The position numbers and the translations under genes are program-made. From positions 4,564,501 to 4,628,500 of the forward strand of contig NZ_JAPEPB010000001.1 in NCBI RefSeq assembly GCF_026340565.1: a stretch of 64,000 nt of DNA. The letters run 5' to 3'. The notes under the pieces were generated by a model. That model was not told the DNA's origin and ran no database searches. It worked only from the letters and a program-made list of their open reading frames with translations. This stretch comes from Kitasatospora sp. NBC_01287 (GTDB taxonomy: Bacteria > Actinomycetota > Actinomycetes > Streptomycetales > Streptomycetaceae). This document shows positions 16,508 to 29,477 of the stretch, piece after piece (within the stretch, counting starts at the first letter, position 1; each line of letters opens with the position of its first letter).

Positions 16508-17383
16508 ATGGAGCTCGGCCTCATCGGTCTCGGCAAGATGGGCGGCAACATGCGCGAGCGCATCCGCCTCGCCGGCCACACCGTCATCGGTTACGACCGC
16601 AACCCCGATCTCGCCGACGCCGCCAGCCTCCAGGAGCTGGTGAGCAAGCTCGAAGGCCCGCGGGTGGTCTGGGTGATGGTCCCGGCCGGTGCCGCGACCC
16701 AGGCGACCGTGGAGGAGCTGGCCGAGCTGCTCTCCCCCGGTGACGTGGTGGTGGACGGCGGCAACTCCCGCTGGACCGACGACATCGCGCACGCCGAGCT
16801 GCTGGCCGCCAAGGGCATCGGCTTCGTCGACTGCGGTGTCTCGGGCGGTGTCTGGGGCCTGGAGAACGGCTACGCGCTGATGTACGGCGGCGGCGCCGAG
16901 CACGTCCTGCGGGTGCAGCCGATCTTCGACGCGCTCAAGCCCGAGGGCGAGTTCGGCGCGGTGCACGCCGGCAAGGTCGGCGCCGGCCACTTCGCCAAGA
17001 TGGTCCACAACGGCATCGAGTACGCCATGATGCAGGCCTTCGCCGAGGGTTGGGAGCTGCTGGAGGCCGCCGACCAGGTGACCGACGTGCGCGAGGTCTT
17101 CCGCAGCTGGCAGGAGGGCACCGTGATCAAGTCCTGGCTGCTCGACCTCGCGGTGCGCGCGCTGGACGGCGACGAGCACCTGGACAAGCTCCGGGGCTAC
17201 GCGGCCGACTCCGGCGAGGGCCGCTGGACGGTGGAGGCCGCGATCGACCACGCGGTGCCGCTGCCGGCCATCACGGCCTCGCTCTTCGCCCGCTTCGCCT
17301 CCCGCCAGGACGACTCCCCGCAGATGAAGATGATCGCCGCGCTGCGCAACCAGTTCGGCGGCCACGCGGTCGAGGGCAAGTAG
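16508..17383 (+). CDS. gnd: 6-phosphogluconate dehydrogenase, decarboxylating (short type)
   Basis: A 291-residue enzyme converting 6-phosphogluconate to ribulose 5-phosphate and CO2 in the pentose phosphate pathway. The dinucleotide motif GLGKMGGNM opens the protein; VDGGNS, the substrate signature with FVDCGVSGGVWGLENGYALMYGG, and the catalytic lysine in GAGHFAKMVHNGIEYAMMQAFAEGWELL follow. The length matches the short, often NAD-preferring type (~300 residues). AGGTAAGG precedes the ATG. The gene between dnaN and recF is conserved in streptomycetes. Confidence 0.93.
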   Translation: MELGLIGLGKMGGNMRERIRLAGHTVIGYDRNPDLADAASLQELVSKLEGPRVVWVMVPAGAATQATVEELAELLSPGDVVVDGGNSRWTDDIAHAELLAAKGIGFVDCGVSGGVWGLENGYALMYGGGAEHVLRVQPIFDALKPEGEFGAVHAGKVGAGHFAKMVHNGIEYAMMQAFAEGWELLEAADQVTDVREVFRSWQEGTVIKSWLLDLAVRALDGDEHLDKLRGYAADSGEGRWTVEAAIDHAVPLPAITASLFARFASRQDDSPQMKMIAALRNQFGGHAVEGK

Positions 17384-17444
17384 GACCGACCGGTCCGAGA
17401 CCGACCGGCGGAGCATCCCCAGAAGGCGAGCGCAGTCCACACCC

Positions 17445-18578
17445 ATGCATGTCGCGCATCTGTCGCTCGCCGATTTCCGCTCCTACGCCCGGGTCGAGGT
17501 GCCCCTCGACCCGGGCGTGACCGCCTTCGTGGGGCCCAACGGCCAGGGCAAGACCAACCTGGTCGAGGCGATCGGCTACCTGGCCACGCTGGGCAGCCAC
17601 CGGGTGGCCACCGACGCCCCGCTGGTTCGCCAGGGCGCGGAGCGGGCGGTGGTCCGCGGCTCGGTCGTGGACCGCGCGCGGACCACCCTCATCGAACTGG
17701 AGATCACCCCGGGCAAGGCCAACCGGGCCCGGATCAACCGTTCGGACAACGTGCGCCCGCGCGACGTGCTGGGCCTGCTGCGCACCGTCCTGTTCGCCCC
17801 CGAGGACCTGGCCCTGGTGAAGGGCGACCCGGGCGAGCGGCGCCGGTTCCTGGACGAGCTGCTGACCGCCAGGGCACCCCGGCTGGCCGGGGTGCGCGCC
17901 GACTACGAGCGGGTGCTCAAGCAGCGCAACGCCCTGCTGAAGACCGCGGCGATGGCCCGCCGGGCGGGCGGCGGCAAGGGCGCGGACCTGTCCACCCTGG
18001 AGGTCTGGGACGGCCATCTGGCCCAGGCGGGCGCGGAACTGACCGCCTTTCGGCTGCAGTTGGTGGCGGCGCTCGGGCCGCTGGTCGAGGAGGCCTACGA
18101 GCGGCTGGCGCCGGGGGGCGGCCCGACCCGGCTGGAGTACCGCTCCTCCTTCGAGGGCGGCCTGCCGGGCAGCCGGGAGGAGGCCTACCAGCAGCTGCTG
18201 GAGGCGCTCCGCTCGGTGCGCAAGCAGGAGACCGAGCGCGGCCTGACCCTGGTCGGCCCGCACCGGGACGAGTTGTCGCTGCTGCTCGGCACCCTGCCGG
18301 CCAAGGGGTACGCGAGCCACGGCGAGTCCTGGTCGTTCGCGCTTGCACTGCGGCTGGCCTCCTACGAGCTGCTGCGGGCCGACGGCGGTGAGCCGGTGCT
18401 GATCCTGGACGACGTCTTCGCCGAGCTGGACGCCCGGCGCCGCGACCAGCTGGCCGAGCTGGTGGCCGGCGGCGAGCAGGTGCTGGTGACGGCGGCGGTC
18501 CCGGAGGACGTCCCGAAGGCGCTGGCCGGGGCCCGCTGCGCGGTGGCGGGCGGCGAGGTCACCCGGCTGACACCGTGA
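17445..18578 (+). CDS. recF: DNA replication and repair protein RecF
   Basis: A 377-residue SMC-like ATPase that loads RecA at single-strand gaps. It has Walker A GPNGQGKT at 29-36, the family signature in LVGPHRDELSLLLG, and Walker B plus D-loop in LILDDVFAELDARRRDQL near the C-terminus. Two in-frame ATG codons are present at the start (residues 1 and, out of frame, four bases on); 17445 gives the conserved MHVAHLSLADFRSY. It follows gnd closely. Confidence 0.96.
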   Translation: MHVAHLSLADFRSYARVEVPLDPGVTAFVGPNGQGKTNLVEAIGYLATLGSHRVATDAPLVRQGAERAVVRGSVVDRARTTLIELEITPGKANRARINRSDNVRPRDVLGLLRTVLFAPEDLALVKGDPGERRRFLDELLTARAPRLAGVRADYERVLKQRNALLKTAAMARRAGGGKGADLSTLEVWDGHLAQAGAELTAFRLQLVAALGPLVEEAYERLAPGGGPTRLEYRSSFEGGLPGSREEAYQQLLEALRSVRKQETERGLTLVGPHRDELSLLLGTLPAKGYASHGESWSFALALRLASYELLRADGGEPVLILDDVFAELDARRRDQLAELVAGGEQVLVTAAVPEDVPKALAGARCAVAGGEVTRLTP

Positions 18579-18645
18579 GGCTCCGCCGGGCGGCCCGAGC
18601 CCGTACCCTGGACGATCCATCCACAGCCTGGGGACGAAGACGAAC

Positions 18646-19155
18646 ATGAGCGATCCGGAGCTCTCCGGCGTCGACCTCGCGCGGGTCGCGCTGCGGGCCG
18701 CCAAGGAGCAGGCCCGCCAGCGCGGCGAGCAGGTCCGCGAGAAGCGCGAGGCGAAGCGGCACGGGCTGCGCAGCGGCGCCAGGGCGGACGGCCGGGACCC
18801 GGTGCCGCTGGGGGCGGCGCTGAATCGTTTGATCACGGAGCGTGGTTGGGAGGCCCCGGCCGCGGTGGGCGGGGTGATGGGCCGCTGGGCGCAGATCGTG
18901 GGTCCCGACATCGCCGCGCACTGCACCCCCGAGCAGTACGCCGAGGCCGAGGCGGTTCTGACGGTGCGTTGCGACTCCACCGCCTGGGCGACCCAGCTGC
19001 GGCTGCTGGCACGGCAGTTGGTGGCCCGGCTGAACCACGAGCTGGGGCACGGCACGGTGAAGGTGATCCGGGTGCTCGGCCCGTCCGCGCCGGAGCGCCG
19101 CTACGGCCGGCTGCGGGCGCCGGGCAGCCAGGGTCCGCGTGACACCTGGGGGTGA
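18646..19155 (+). CDS. DUF721 / DciA-like protein
   Basis: A 169-residue protein. The N-terminal third is charged and probably disordered (AAKEQARQRGEQVREKREAKRHG); the C-terminal part is the DUF721 domain (GAALNRLITERGWEAPAAVGGVMGRWAQIVGPDIAAHC, then LTVRCDSTAWATQLRLLARQLVARLN). DUF721 includes DciA, which helps load or operate the replicative helicase in bacteria lacking DnaC. That role fits its place between recF and gyrB but is inferred. A GTG/ATG choice is not an issue: ATG at 18646 follows GGGGACGAAGA. Confidence 0.9.
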   Translation: MSDPELSGVDLARVALRAAKEQARQRGEQVREKREAKRHGLRSGARADGRDPVPLGAALNRLITERGWEAPAAVGGVMGRWAQIVGPDIAAHCTPEQYAEAEAVLTVRCDSTAWATQLRLLARQLVARLNHELGHGTVKVIRVLGPSAPERRYGRLRAPGSQGPRDTWG

Positions 19156-19440
19156 CGGGGCGGCCGGCGCCGGTCTTGACGGAGCGCATACCTCCGGAAC
19201 GGCTGGCGGCCGCTGTGAGGCCGCTGAGCCCCCCGGTCGAGTATCGGGACATGTGCGGAGGGGATTCGGGGCGGTAAATCCGCCCTCAGGGCCTGCCAAA
19301 CGCCCATCTCTGTCGGCGGTACCGGTAGACTGAGGGTCAAACACTGCCGCTTGCGGTAACTGAGTCGAAACGCCGTGGTCGCACGCCTGCCCGTACCCGG
19401 GTCGGGCATGCGGCCCGTGCTGTGCCAGAGAGGGCGCTTC

Positions 19441-21441
<2,001 letters not shown>

Positions 21442-21500
21442 CGGGTCCGCACGACCCCGTCCCCACGTACCAGTCACGCGTGAAAGGAAACTGACCACCA

Positions 21501-24110
<2,610 letters not shown>

Positions 24111-24252
24111 TGGACATCGGGCGGCCGGTACTGCGAGCCACTGGCGAGGGTGCCGGCCTGCCCCGGTTTCGGGCTTCTCAGCTTGATGCCGCACAGTGGA
24201 GGCCACCGGGGCGTAAGGCGCGTGCCGGCGAGGAACTGCAGGAGGATCCAGA

Positions 24253-24963
24253 GTGAGTGGGACCACGGGTGCCGCGGGAGGTGCCGCGCCGGGCGGTGCG
24301 CCGTACGGAGGTGTACCGCAGCCGCCGGCCGAGCACCCGGCTGCCACCACCTCGCTGATGTCCGCGATGGGGCCGGGCGGCGGGTACAACCCGGCACCGG
24401 CCCAGCCGCCGGTGCCCCCCGGCGGCGGTCCGAACGGCTACTCGCCGCCGACCACCTACACCAAGGGCCAGCCGACCCCGGCCCGCGGCACCCGGGTCAA
24501 CTCGGGCGCCCCGCAGGGCGGCGCCGCGCCGCGCCGGCCCGCGCCGGCGGCACCGGCCGGCGCGCCCGCCGGGGTGCCGGGCCGTACCCGCAGGGCCCGG
24601 CTGCGGGTGCTCAAGGCCGACCCCTGGTCGGTGATGAAGGTCAGCTTCCTGCTGTCGCTGGCCATCGGCATCATCATGATCGTGGCGGTCGCGGTGCTGT
24701 GGAGCACGCTGGACTCGCTCGGCGTCTTCAGCTCGGTGAACAACATGCTGAAGGACGCCACCGGCTCGGGCACGGGTGGCGCCAGCGGCGGAATCAACCT
24801 GATGGACTACATCGGCTTCAGCAAGGTGCTCACCTACACCGCGCTGATCGCGGTGGTGGACGTGGTGCTGCTGACCGCGCTCTGCACGCTGTCGGCCTTC
24901 ATCTACAACGCGGCGGCCGGCTTCACCGGCGGCATCGAGCTGACCCTGGCCGAGGAGGAGTAG
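24253..24963 (+). CDS. DUF3566 membrane protein downstream of gyrA
   Basis: A 236-residue protein with a Gly/Pro/Ala-rich cytoplasmic N-terminal half (~115 residues), the conserved entry motif RRARLRVLKADPWSVMKVSF, and two membrane segments at about 130-155 and 195-222 (LSLAIGIIMIVAVAVLW and ALIAVVDVVLLTALCTL). It ends with GFTGGIELTLAEEE. DUF3566 proteins follow gyrA in nearly all actinobacteria and in mycobacteria are linked to envelope or division. AGGAGG lies upstream of the GTG start. Confidence 0.9.
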   Translation: MSGTTGAAGGAAPGGAPYGGVPQPPAEHPAATTSLMSAMGPGGGYNPAPAQPPVPPGGGPNGYSPPTTYTKGQPTPARGTRVNSGAPQGGAAPRRPAPAAPAGAPAGVPGRTRRARLRVLKADPWSVMKVSFLLSLAIGIIMIVAVAVLWSTLDSLGVFSSVNNMLKDATGSGTGGASGGINLMDYIGFSKVLTYTALIAVVDVVLLTALCTLSAFIYNAAAGFTGGIELTLAEEE

Positions 24964-25078
24964 CCCTCCCGCTGACCTGCGCGGATCCGCTTCCGTTCGG
25001 CGGCCGGTGAACTGACCGGCCGTCACGGTTCCCGGGTACGTGACACAGCACGAACCAATTTCGCGAAACACGGCATGC

Positions 25079-25114
25079 GCGGACCCCTTCGGTTGTTTGA
25101 TCGAAGGGGTCCGC
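25079..25114. terminator. Hairpin terminator after the gyrase operon
   Basis: GCGGACCCCTTCG (25079-25091) pairs perfectly over 13 bp with CGAAGGGGTCCGC (25102-25114); the loop is 10 bases and the trailing sequence TTCGTTG is T-rich for this genome. It closes the gyrB-gyrA-DUF3566 unit. The rest of the 24964-25290 gap shows nothing else. Confidence 0.85.
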
Positions 25115-25290
25115 TTCGTTGTCCGGCCGTCACCGGTCGTCAATCGGGTGACAGCCTCCCTCCCTTCGGCGTGCCTCGGAGGGCGGGTGTCGACGGCTGG
25201 ATTGGCTGAAGCGTCCTGCACGGCTACCGGTTCGGGAGACGGGGCAGCCGCCGCGCGACGGCTGCCCCTCGGTTGCGCGGAGGTTCACGG

Positions 25291-26703
25291 ATGGCACAGA
25301 TCGCATCGCAGCTGGTCGGCGCGGCGGAGGAGTTGCTCGGCACCCGGCTGCCGTTCCGGCTCCAGGCCTGGGACGGCTCGGTGGCGGGGGCAGCGGAGGC
25401 GCCGGTGCTGCTGCTGCGCAATCGCCGGGCGCTGCGCCGGCTGCTCTGGGCGCCCGGTGAGCTGGGCCTGGCCCGCGCCTACGTCTCGGGTGATCTGGAC
25501 CTGGGCCCCGGCGAAGACCTGTACACCGTGCTGGCCGAGGTGGCGCACTTCGTCGAGCGCCCCGAGGTGAGCGCGCTGCGGCTCGGCCCGTCCGACCTGA
25601 CCGGCCCGGCCGGGCGCCGGGCGGTCGCGGTGCTGGCCCGGGCCGGTGCGCTCGGCCCGCGGCCCGCGCTGCCGCCCGAGGAGGCCCGCCCCGAAGGCCG
25701 GCTGCACAGCCGCCGCCGCGACCGGGCCTCGATCAGTCACCACTACGACGTCGGCAACGACTTCTACCGCCTGGTGCTGGGCAGCTCGATGGTCTACTCC
25801 TGCGCCTACTGGACCCCCGAGGGCAAGAGCCTGGAGGACGCCCAGTTCGCCAAGCTCGACCTGATCTGCCGCAAGCTCGGCCTGCGCCCCGGGATGCGGC
25901 TGCTGGACGTCGGCTGCGGCTGGGGTTCGCTGGTGCTGCACGCGGCGGAGCACTACGGCGTCAGCGCGGTGGGGGTGAGCATCTCCGCCGAGCAGGTGGC
26001 ACTGGCCCGTGAGCGGGTCACCCGGGCGGGTCTGGCCGACCGGGTGGAGATCCGGCTGCAGGACTACCGGGAGATCCCTGACGGCCCGTACGACGCCATC
26101 TCCAGCGTCGGGATGGCCGAGCACGTCGGGGCCGAGCAGTACCGGGTCTACGGGGCGGCCCTGCACGACCTGCTGGTCCCCGGCGGGCGGCTGCTCAACC
26201 ACCAGATCGCCCGTCGGCCCACCCGCCCCGGCGAGAGCTACAGCAGCAGCCCGTTCATCGACCGCTACGTCTTCCCCGACGGCGAGCTGGCCCCGGTCGG
26301 CAGCACCGTCTCGCTGCTGGAGGAGGCCGGCTTCGAGGTCCGCGACGTCGAAGCCCTGCGCGAGCACTACGCGCTGACCCTGCGCGAGTGGGTGGCCAAC
26401 CTGGAGGCCGGCTGGCCGCAGGCGGTGCGCCTGGTCGGTCGCGGCCGGGCCCGGGTCTGGCGGCTCTACATGGCCGCCTCGGCGCTGGCCTTCGAGGAGA
26501 ACCGGATCGGGGTCAACCAGGTGCTGGCCGTGCGCACCACCCCGCGCGGCGCCAGCCGGCTGCCGGCCACCCGCGAGCAGTGGCTGGCCCGCCCCGACCG
26601 ACCGGGCGCGGAGTCGGCCAAGTCCCCTGAGCTGCACGTTGCGATCGCGCGGCGCAACGGGGGCGAGGAGGTGGATTTGGGAGATCGGCCATCGGTCCGC
26701 TAA
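25291..26703 (+). CDS. Cyclopropane-fatty-acyl-phospholipid synthase-type methyltransferase
   Basis: A 470-residue SAM-dependent enzyme of the CFA synthase family, which adds a methylene bridge across double bonds of membrane-lipid acyl chains. An N-terminal lipid-binding-like domain (~1-140) precedes the family entry motif SISHHYDVGNDFYRLVLGSS. The SAM motif LLDVGCGWG is at 204-212, followed by AEHVG and a long C-terminal part with VFPDGELAPVGS. The ATG at 25291 has GGAGG upstream. It lies alone between the gyrase terminator and tRNA-Ile, a region variable between streptomycetes. Confidence 0.88.
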   Translation: MAQIASQLVGAAEELLGTRLPFRLQAWDGSVAGAAEAPVLLLRNRRALRRLLWAPGELGLARAYVSGDLDLGPGEDLYTVLAEVAHFVERPEVSALRLGPSDLTGPAGRRAVAVLARAGALGPRPALPPEEARPEGRLHSRRRDRASISHHYDVGNDFYRLVLGSSMVYSCAYWTPEGKSLEDAQFAKLDLICRKLGLRPGMRLLDVGCGWGSLVLHAAEHYGVSAVGVSISAEQVALARERVTRAGLADRVEIRLQDYREIPDGPYDAISSVGMAEHVGAEQYRVYGAALHDLLVPGGRLLNHQIARRPTRPGESYSSSPFIDRYVFPDGELAPVGSTVSLLEEAGFEVRDVEALREHYALTLREWVANLEAGWPQAVRLVGRGRARVWRLYMAASALAFEENRIGVNQVLAVRTTPRGASRLPATREQWLARPDRPGAESAKSPELHVAIARRNGGEEVDLGDRPSVR

Positions 26704-26719
26704 TCTTTCAGTGCGGCAA

Positions 26720-26793
26720 GGGCCTATAGCTCAGACGGTTAGAGCGCTTCCCTGATAAGGAAGAGGCCACAGGTTCAAGTCCTGTTAGGCCCA
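26720..26793 (+). tRNA. tRNA-Ile (anticodon GAT)
   Basis: A complete cloverleaf of 74 nt: acceptor GGGCCTA/TAGGCCC with discriminator A, D-arm AGCTCAGACGGTTAGAGCG, anticodon loop with GAT between CCCT and AAGG, and T-arm with GGTTCAAGTCC. The CCA end is not encoded. A tRNA-Ile soon after gyrA is usual in Streptomyces. Confidence 0.97.
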
Positions 26794-26883
26794 CCTGCGA
26801 GAGCGCCCCGGATGGTTCACCATCCGGGGCGCTGCTGTTTTCCCGGCAGGGCTCGGTGGGCCGGCGACGGTGAGGAGCGGCGG

Positions 26884-27642
26884 GTGCGGGTCGGATACGT
26901 GTCCCAGGCGGCGCCCGGCGCGGCGGTCAACGAGGACTTCGTGCTGGCGGGCGAGGACTTCGTGGTGGTGCTGGACGGGGCCACCCGCAGCGCGCCGGAG
27001 ACCGGCTGCGCACACGATGTGGCCTGGGTCACCCGGCGGCTGGGGGTCGCGCTCGGCCGGCTGCTGGTGGAGGAGCCCGGACTCACCCTGACCAGGACGC
27101 TGGCGCTGGCGATCGAGCGGGTCAGGCGCCTGCACGGGGCGGGGTGTGACCTCGACCACCCCGACAGCCCCTCGGCGACCGTGGCCCTGCTGCGCCGGCG
27201 CGGTGAGTGGCTGGAGCACCTGGTGCTCGCCGACTCGCCGGTGCTGATCGAGCTGACGGACGGTCGGCTGGAGGCGGTGCTCGACGACCGGGTCGACCAG
27301 CTGCCCGCCTACGACCTGGCGACCGTGGCCCGGCTGCGCAACGCGCCCGGCGGGTTCTGGGTGGCCGGCGCCCGGGTGGCGGCCGCCGAGCAGGCGCTGA
27401 CCGGCGCGCACCCGGTGTCCTCGGTGACCCGCTTCGCGGTGCTCACCGACGGGGTCTCGCGCCTGGTGGAGCGCTACGGCTGGTCCTGGCGGCAACTGCT
27501 GGACCTGCTGGACGAGCAGGGCCCGGACTCGGCCGTACGGGCGGTGCGGGCCGCCGAACTGGCCGATCCGCCGGGGCGCTTCCGGGGCAAGCGGCACGAC
27601 GACGCCACGGTCGCCTTCGGCCGCCTCGGCCCGGTCGGCTGA
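26884..27642 (+). CDS. PP2C-like protein (putative metal-dependent phosphatase)
   Basis: A ~252-residue protein with scattered PP2C features: NEDFV with acidic residues near the N-terminus, VVVLDGAT in place of the usual DGMGG, a central ATVALLRRRG...HLVLADSP strand pair, FAVLTDGVSR and the late DDATVAF motif. The overall plan is a PP2C domain, but several metal ligands are less typical, so activity is uncertain. The GTG at 26884 has GAGGAG six bases upstream. It sits between tRNA-Ile and tRNA-Ala with no obvious partner gene. Confidence 0.72.
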   Translation: MRVGYVSQAAPGAAVNEDFVLAGEDFVVVLDGATRSAPETGCAHDVAWVTRRLGVALGRLLVEEPGLTLTRTLALAIERVRRLHGAGCDLDHPDSPSATVALLRRRGEWLEHLVLADSPVLIELTDGRLEAVLDDRVDQLPAYDLATVARLRNAPGGFWVAGARVAAAEQALTGAHPVSSVTRFAVLTDGVSRLVERYGWSWRQLLDLLDEQGPDSAVRAVRAAELADPPGRFRGKRHDDATVAFGRLGPVG

Positions 27643-27864
27643 GCCGCCCTGGACGGTGCGGCGTCAAACCGTCGTCAGAGTCCGCCGGTTGAGCCACCGC
27701 TGGCCGGTCTCGGACAGGACACGGGTGTGTATCATCGGCCGCAAGGCGGTTTGGCCAGCCGACCGCCTGTTCATACGTGCACATCCGAGGACTCGCAGCC
27801 CAAGCCCCCGTTCGGGCGCCCGGCCGCTGAGCCCGCCACACGCTGAGAAGGACGAGGTCCCGCG

Positions 27865-27993
27865 GTGAAGAAGCTCCTCCTGGTCGCCCTGGTCGCCCTC
27901 GGCGGCTTCTTTGTCTACCGTCAGGTCCAGGCCGATCGTGCCGAGCAGGACCTGTGGACCGAGGCCACCGACCCGATCCCGGCCGGCCGCTGA
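27865..27993 (+). CDS. DLW-39 family small protein
   Basis: A 42-residue protein starting with GTG: a single N-terminal membrane segment (KKLLLVALVALGGFFVY) followed by a short charged tail with the eponymous DLW (EQDLWTEATD). It is a conserved small protein of streptomycetes near the oriC tRNA genes; function is unknown. GAGAAGGACGAGG precedes the start. It is too short for most gene finders. Confidence 0.85.
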   Translation: MKKLLLVALVALGGFFVYRQVQADRAEQDLWTEATDPIPAGR

Positions 27994-28115
27994 CCCCGGC
28001 GCGCGGCTGACGGGAGGCCCGCCCGGGCCTCCCCCCTGCGCAGGTCGGATATCTGCTCAAGATTCTCCGACGGACCCGGTACGCTGTTCTCCGACGGCGT
28101 CCGGTGCACCGTCAC

Positions 28116-28188
28116 GGGGCTTTAGCTCAGTTGGTAGAGCGCTGCCTTTGCAAGGCAGATGTCAGGAGTTCGAGTCTCCTAAGCTCCA
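28116..28188 (+). tRNA. tRNA-Ala (anticodon TGC)
   Basis: A complete 73-nt cloverleaf: acceptor GGGGCTT/AAGCTCC with discriminator A, D-arm AGCTCAGTTGGTAGAGCG, anticodon TGC in CCTTTGCAAGG, T-arm with GGAGTTCGAGTCTCC. CCA is not encoded. Confidence 0.97.
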
Positions 28189-28198
28189 CTGCACGACA

Positions 28199-28239
28199 CG
28201 CCGATGGCCGGCCTGGTTCTCCCAGGTCGGCCATCGGCG
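28199..28239. terminator. Terminator after tRNA-Ala, shared with DUF5324
   Basis: CGCCGATGGCC (28199-28209) pairs perfectly with GGCCATCGGCG (28229-28239), and CCTGG/CCAGG inside the loop extends the structure. It begins 11 bp past the tRNA and faces the convergent DUF5324 gene. Confidence 0.85.
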
Positions 28240-28259
28240 TTCTCACGGACCCTGGCGGT

Positions 28260-28295
28260 CAGCCCGGTCAGCCCGGTCAGCCCGGTCAGCCCGGT
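28260..28295. repeat. Four tandem copies of a 9-bp repeat
   Basis: CAGCCCGGT is repeated four times exactly, with a degenerate fifth copy (CAGTGCGGT) at 28296-28304 that covers the stop codon of the minus-strand DUF5324 gene. A similar unit occurs at 63096-63122 in the HTTM gene. Probably replication slippage in GC-rich DNA. Confidence 0.8.
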
Positions 28296-29110
28296 CAGTG
28301 CGGTTTGCGCGGGTCGTGCGGCTTGGGGCGGTCGTCGTCGTCGGGGTGCGGTGCGTCGGGCGGCCCGGGGGCGGGCCGGTCAGCGGCGGCGGCGGGGCCG
28401 GAGCCGTTCACCGGCGCGGTCGCTGCGGTGGCACCGCCACCGACCGGGTGCACGCTGCTCGGCGGGCCCTGCACCTCGGGCGGCTCGATCAGCCACTCCG
28501 GCTCACTGTGCTTGCGGCACCAGGCCCAGATCACCACGCCGCTGCCGACGGCCACCGCGCCGATCACCGCGAGCGCGGTGGCCAGTGTGCTCCGCTCGGC
28601 CTTGCGGGCGTTCTTCGCGGCGAGCTTGCTGACCTGTTCGGCGCTCACCTGGCCCTGCAGCACGGTCAGCGCGGCCGCGCCGCGGCTCTGCGCCTGCTGG
28701 ACGGCCGGGGCGGCCCCGGCCCGCGCACTGTCGAGCGCCTCGCCCAACCGGGGCAACGTGCTGCTGCGGGTGTGCTCGGCCGCCCGGTCAGCGGAGTGCT
28801 TGGCACTCAGCGCGGCCTCCTGGGCCCGGTGCACGGCCCGCAGGGCGTTCTCCTGGGCCTTGGGCGGCAGCGAGGTGAAGGCGTGCTCGACGCGCGGGGC
28901 GACGTGCCGCACATAGCCGACCCGGGCCTGCTGGGCGGCCTGCGCGGTGCCGGTCCTGGCCTGGCCGGCGGCCGCCTCGATGCGCGGGCCGAGCCGCTGG
29001 CGGGCCTCCTCCGCGTAGTGCGCGGCGGTGTCCTTGGCGGTGGCGGCATAGGGCGCCAGCGAGTCCAGGGTCTTGCCGGCCGTCTCTCGTGCGGTGTCCA
29101 AGCGGGTCAC
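28295..29110 (-). CDS. DUF5324 family protein
   Basis: A 271-residue protein restricted to streptomycetes and relatives. The first ~185 residues are long Ala/Gln/Arg-rich amphipathic helices (LDTARETAGKTLDSLAPYAA and similar), suggestive of coiled coils lying on a membrane. One membrane segment follows at about 195-215 (LATALAVIGAVAVGSGVVIWAW) and then a Pro/Asp-rich tail. The GTG at 29110 has AGGAGGAG upstream; extending the frame further upstream has no support. Function is unknown. Confidence 0.85.
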   Translation of the reverse strand: MTRLDTARETAGKTLDSLAPYAATAKDTAAHYAEEARQRLGPRIEAAAGQARTGTAQAAQQARVGYVRHVAPRVEHAFTSLPPKAQENALRAVHRAQEAALSAKHSADRAAEHTRSSTLPRLGEALDSARAGAAPAVQQAQSRGAAALTVLQGQVSAEQVSKLAAKNARKAERSTLATALAVIGAVAVGSGVVIWAWCRKHSEPEWLIEPPEVQGPPSSVHPVGGGATAATAPVNGSGPAAAADRPAPGPPDAPHPDDDDRPKPHDPRKPH

Positions 29111-29383
29111 GGGGATTCTCCTCCTGGGTTGGCGTCCTATAAGCACATATCCACCTGTTTCGAGATCATGCATCCGCATTTGTCCCGGCGCATGGCAGGC
29201 TGGGCCGTCCGTATCGCCGCCACGCACGGCCGCTCGCCGCCGTTCGCGCCGGGTCACCGCCGCGGTCGGGTGGCCCGCCGCGGTCGGCTGCCCCGTCCTG
29301 GTCGGCTACCCCGCTCGGGTGGCTGCACCGCCCGGGTGAGCGGGTGGTATCCGATCGGTGGAGACCACCTGCGGCCCGCTCCT

Positions 29384-29411
29384 GGCTACTGCCGCCGCGG
29401 CGGCAGTAGCC
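29384..29411. other. 28-bp perfect palindrome in the DUF5324/rhomboid gap
   Basis: The left half 29384-29397 is the exact reverse complement of 29398-29411, with no loop. It lies in the 367-bp gap (29111-29477) between divergent genes, 66 bp upstream of the rhomboid start. No gene is seen in this gap, although some relatives carry a cyclophilin-type peptidyl-prolyl isomerase gene here. It could be an operator or a cruciform. Confidence 0.75.
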
Positions 29412-29477
29412 TTGACGCTCCCGGTGGCTCTCCGGACGGAGCGGCGCCGGGATCCGTCATGAGGAGGACGAACCCGG

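Noticed and set aside
18615..18625. CCATCCACA before the DUF721 gene as a DnaA box
   Set aside because: Two mismatches and isolated; too weak to call.
28260..28304. CRISPR-like short repeats
   Set aside because: Nine-bp units without spacers; simple tandem slippage.
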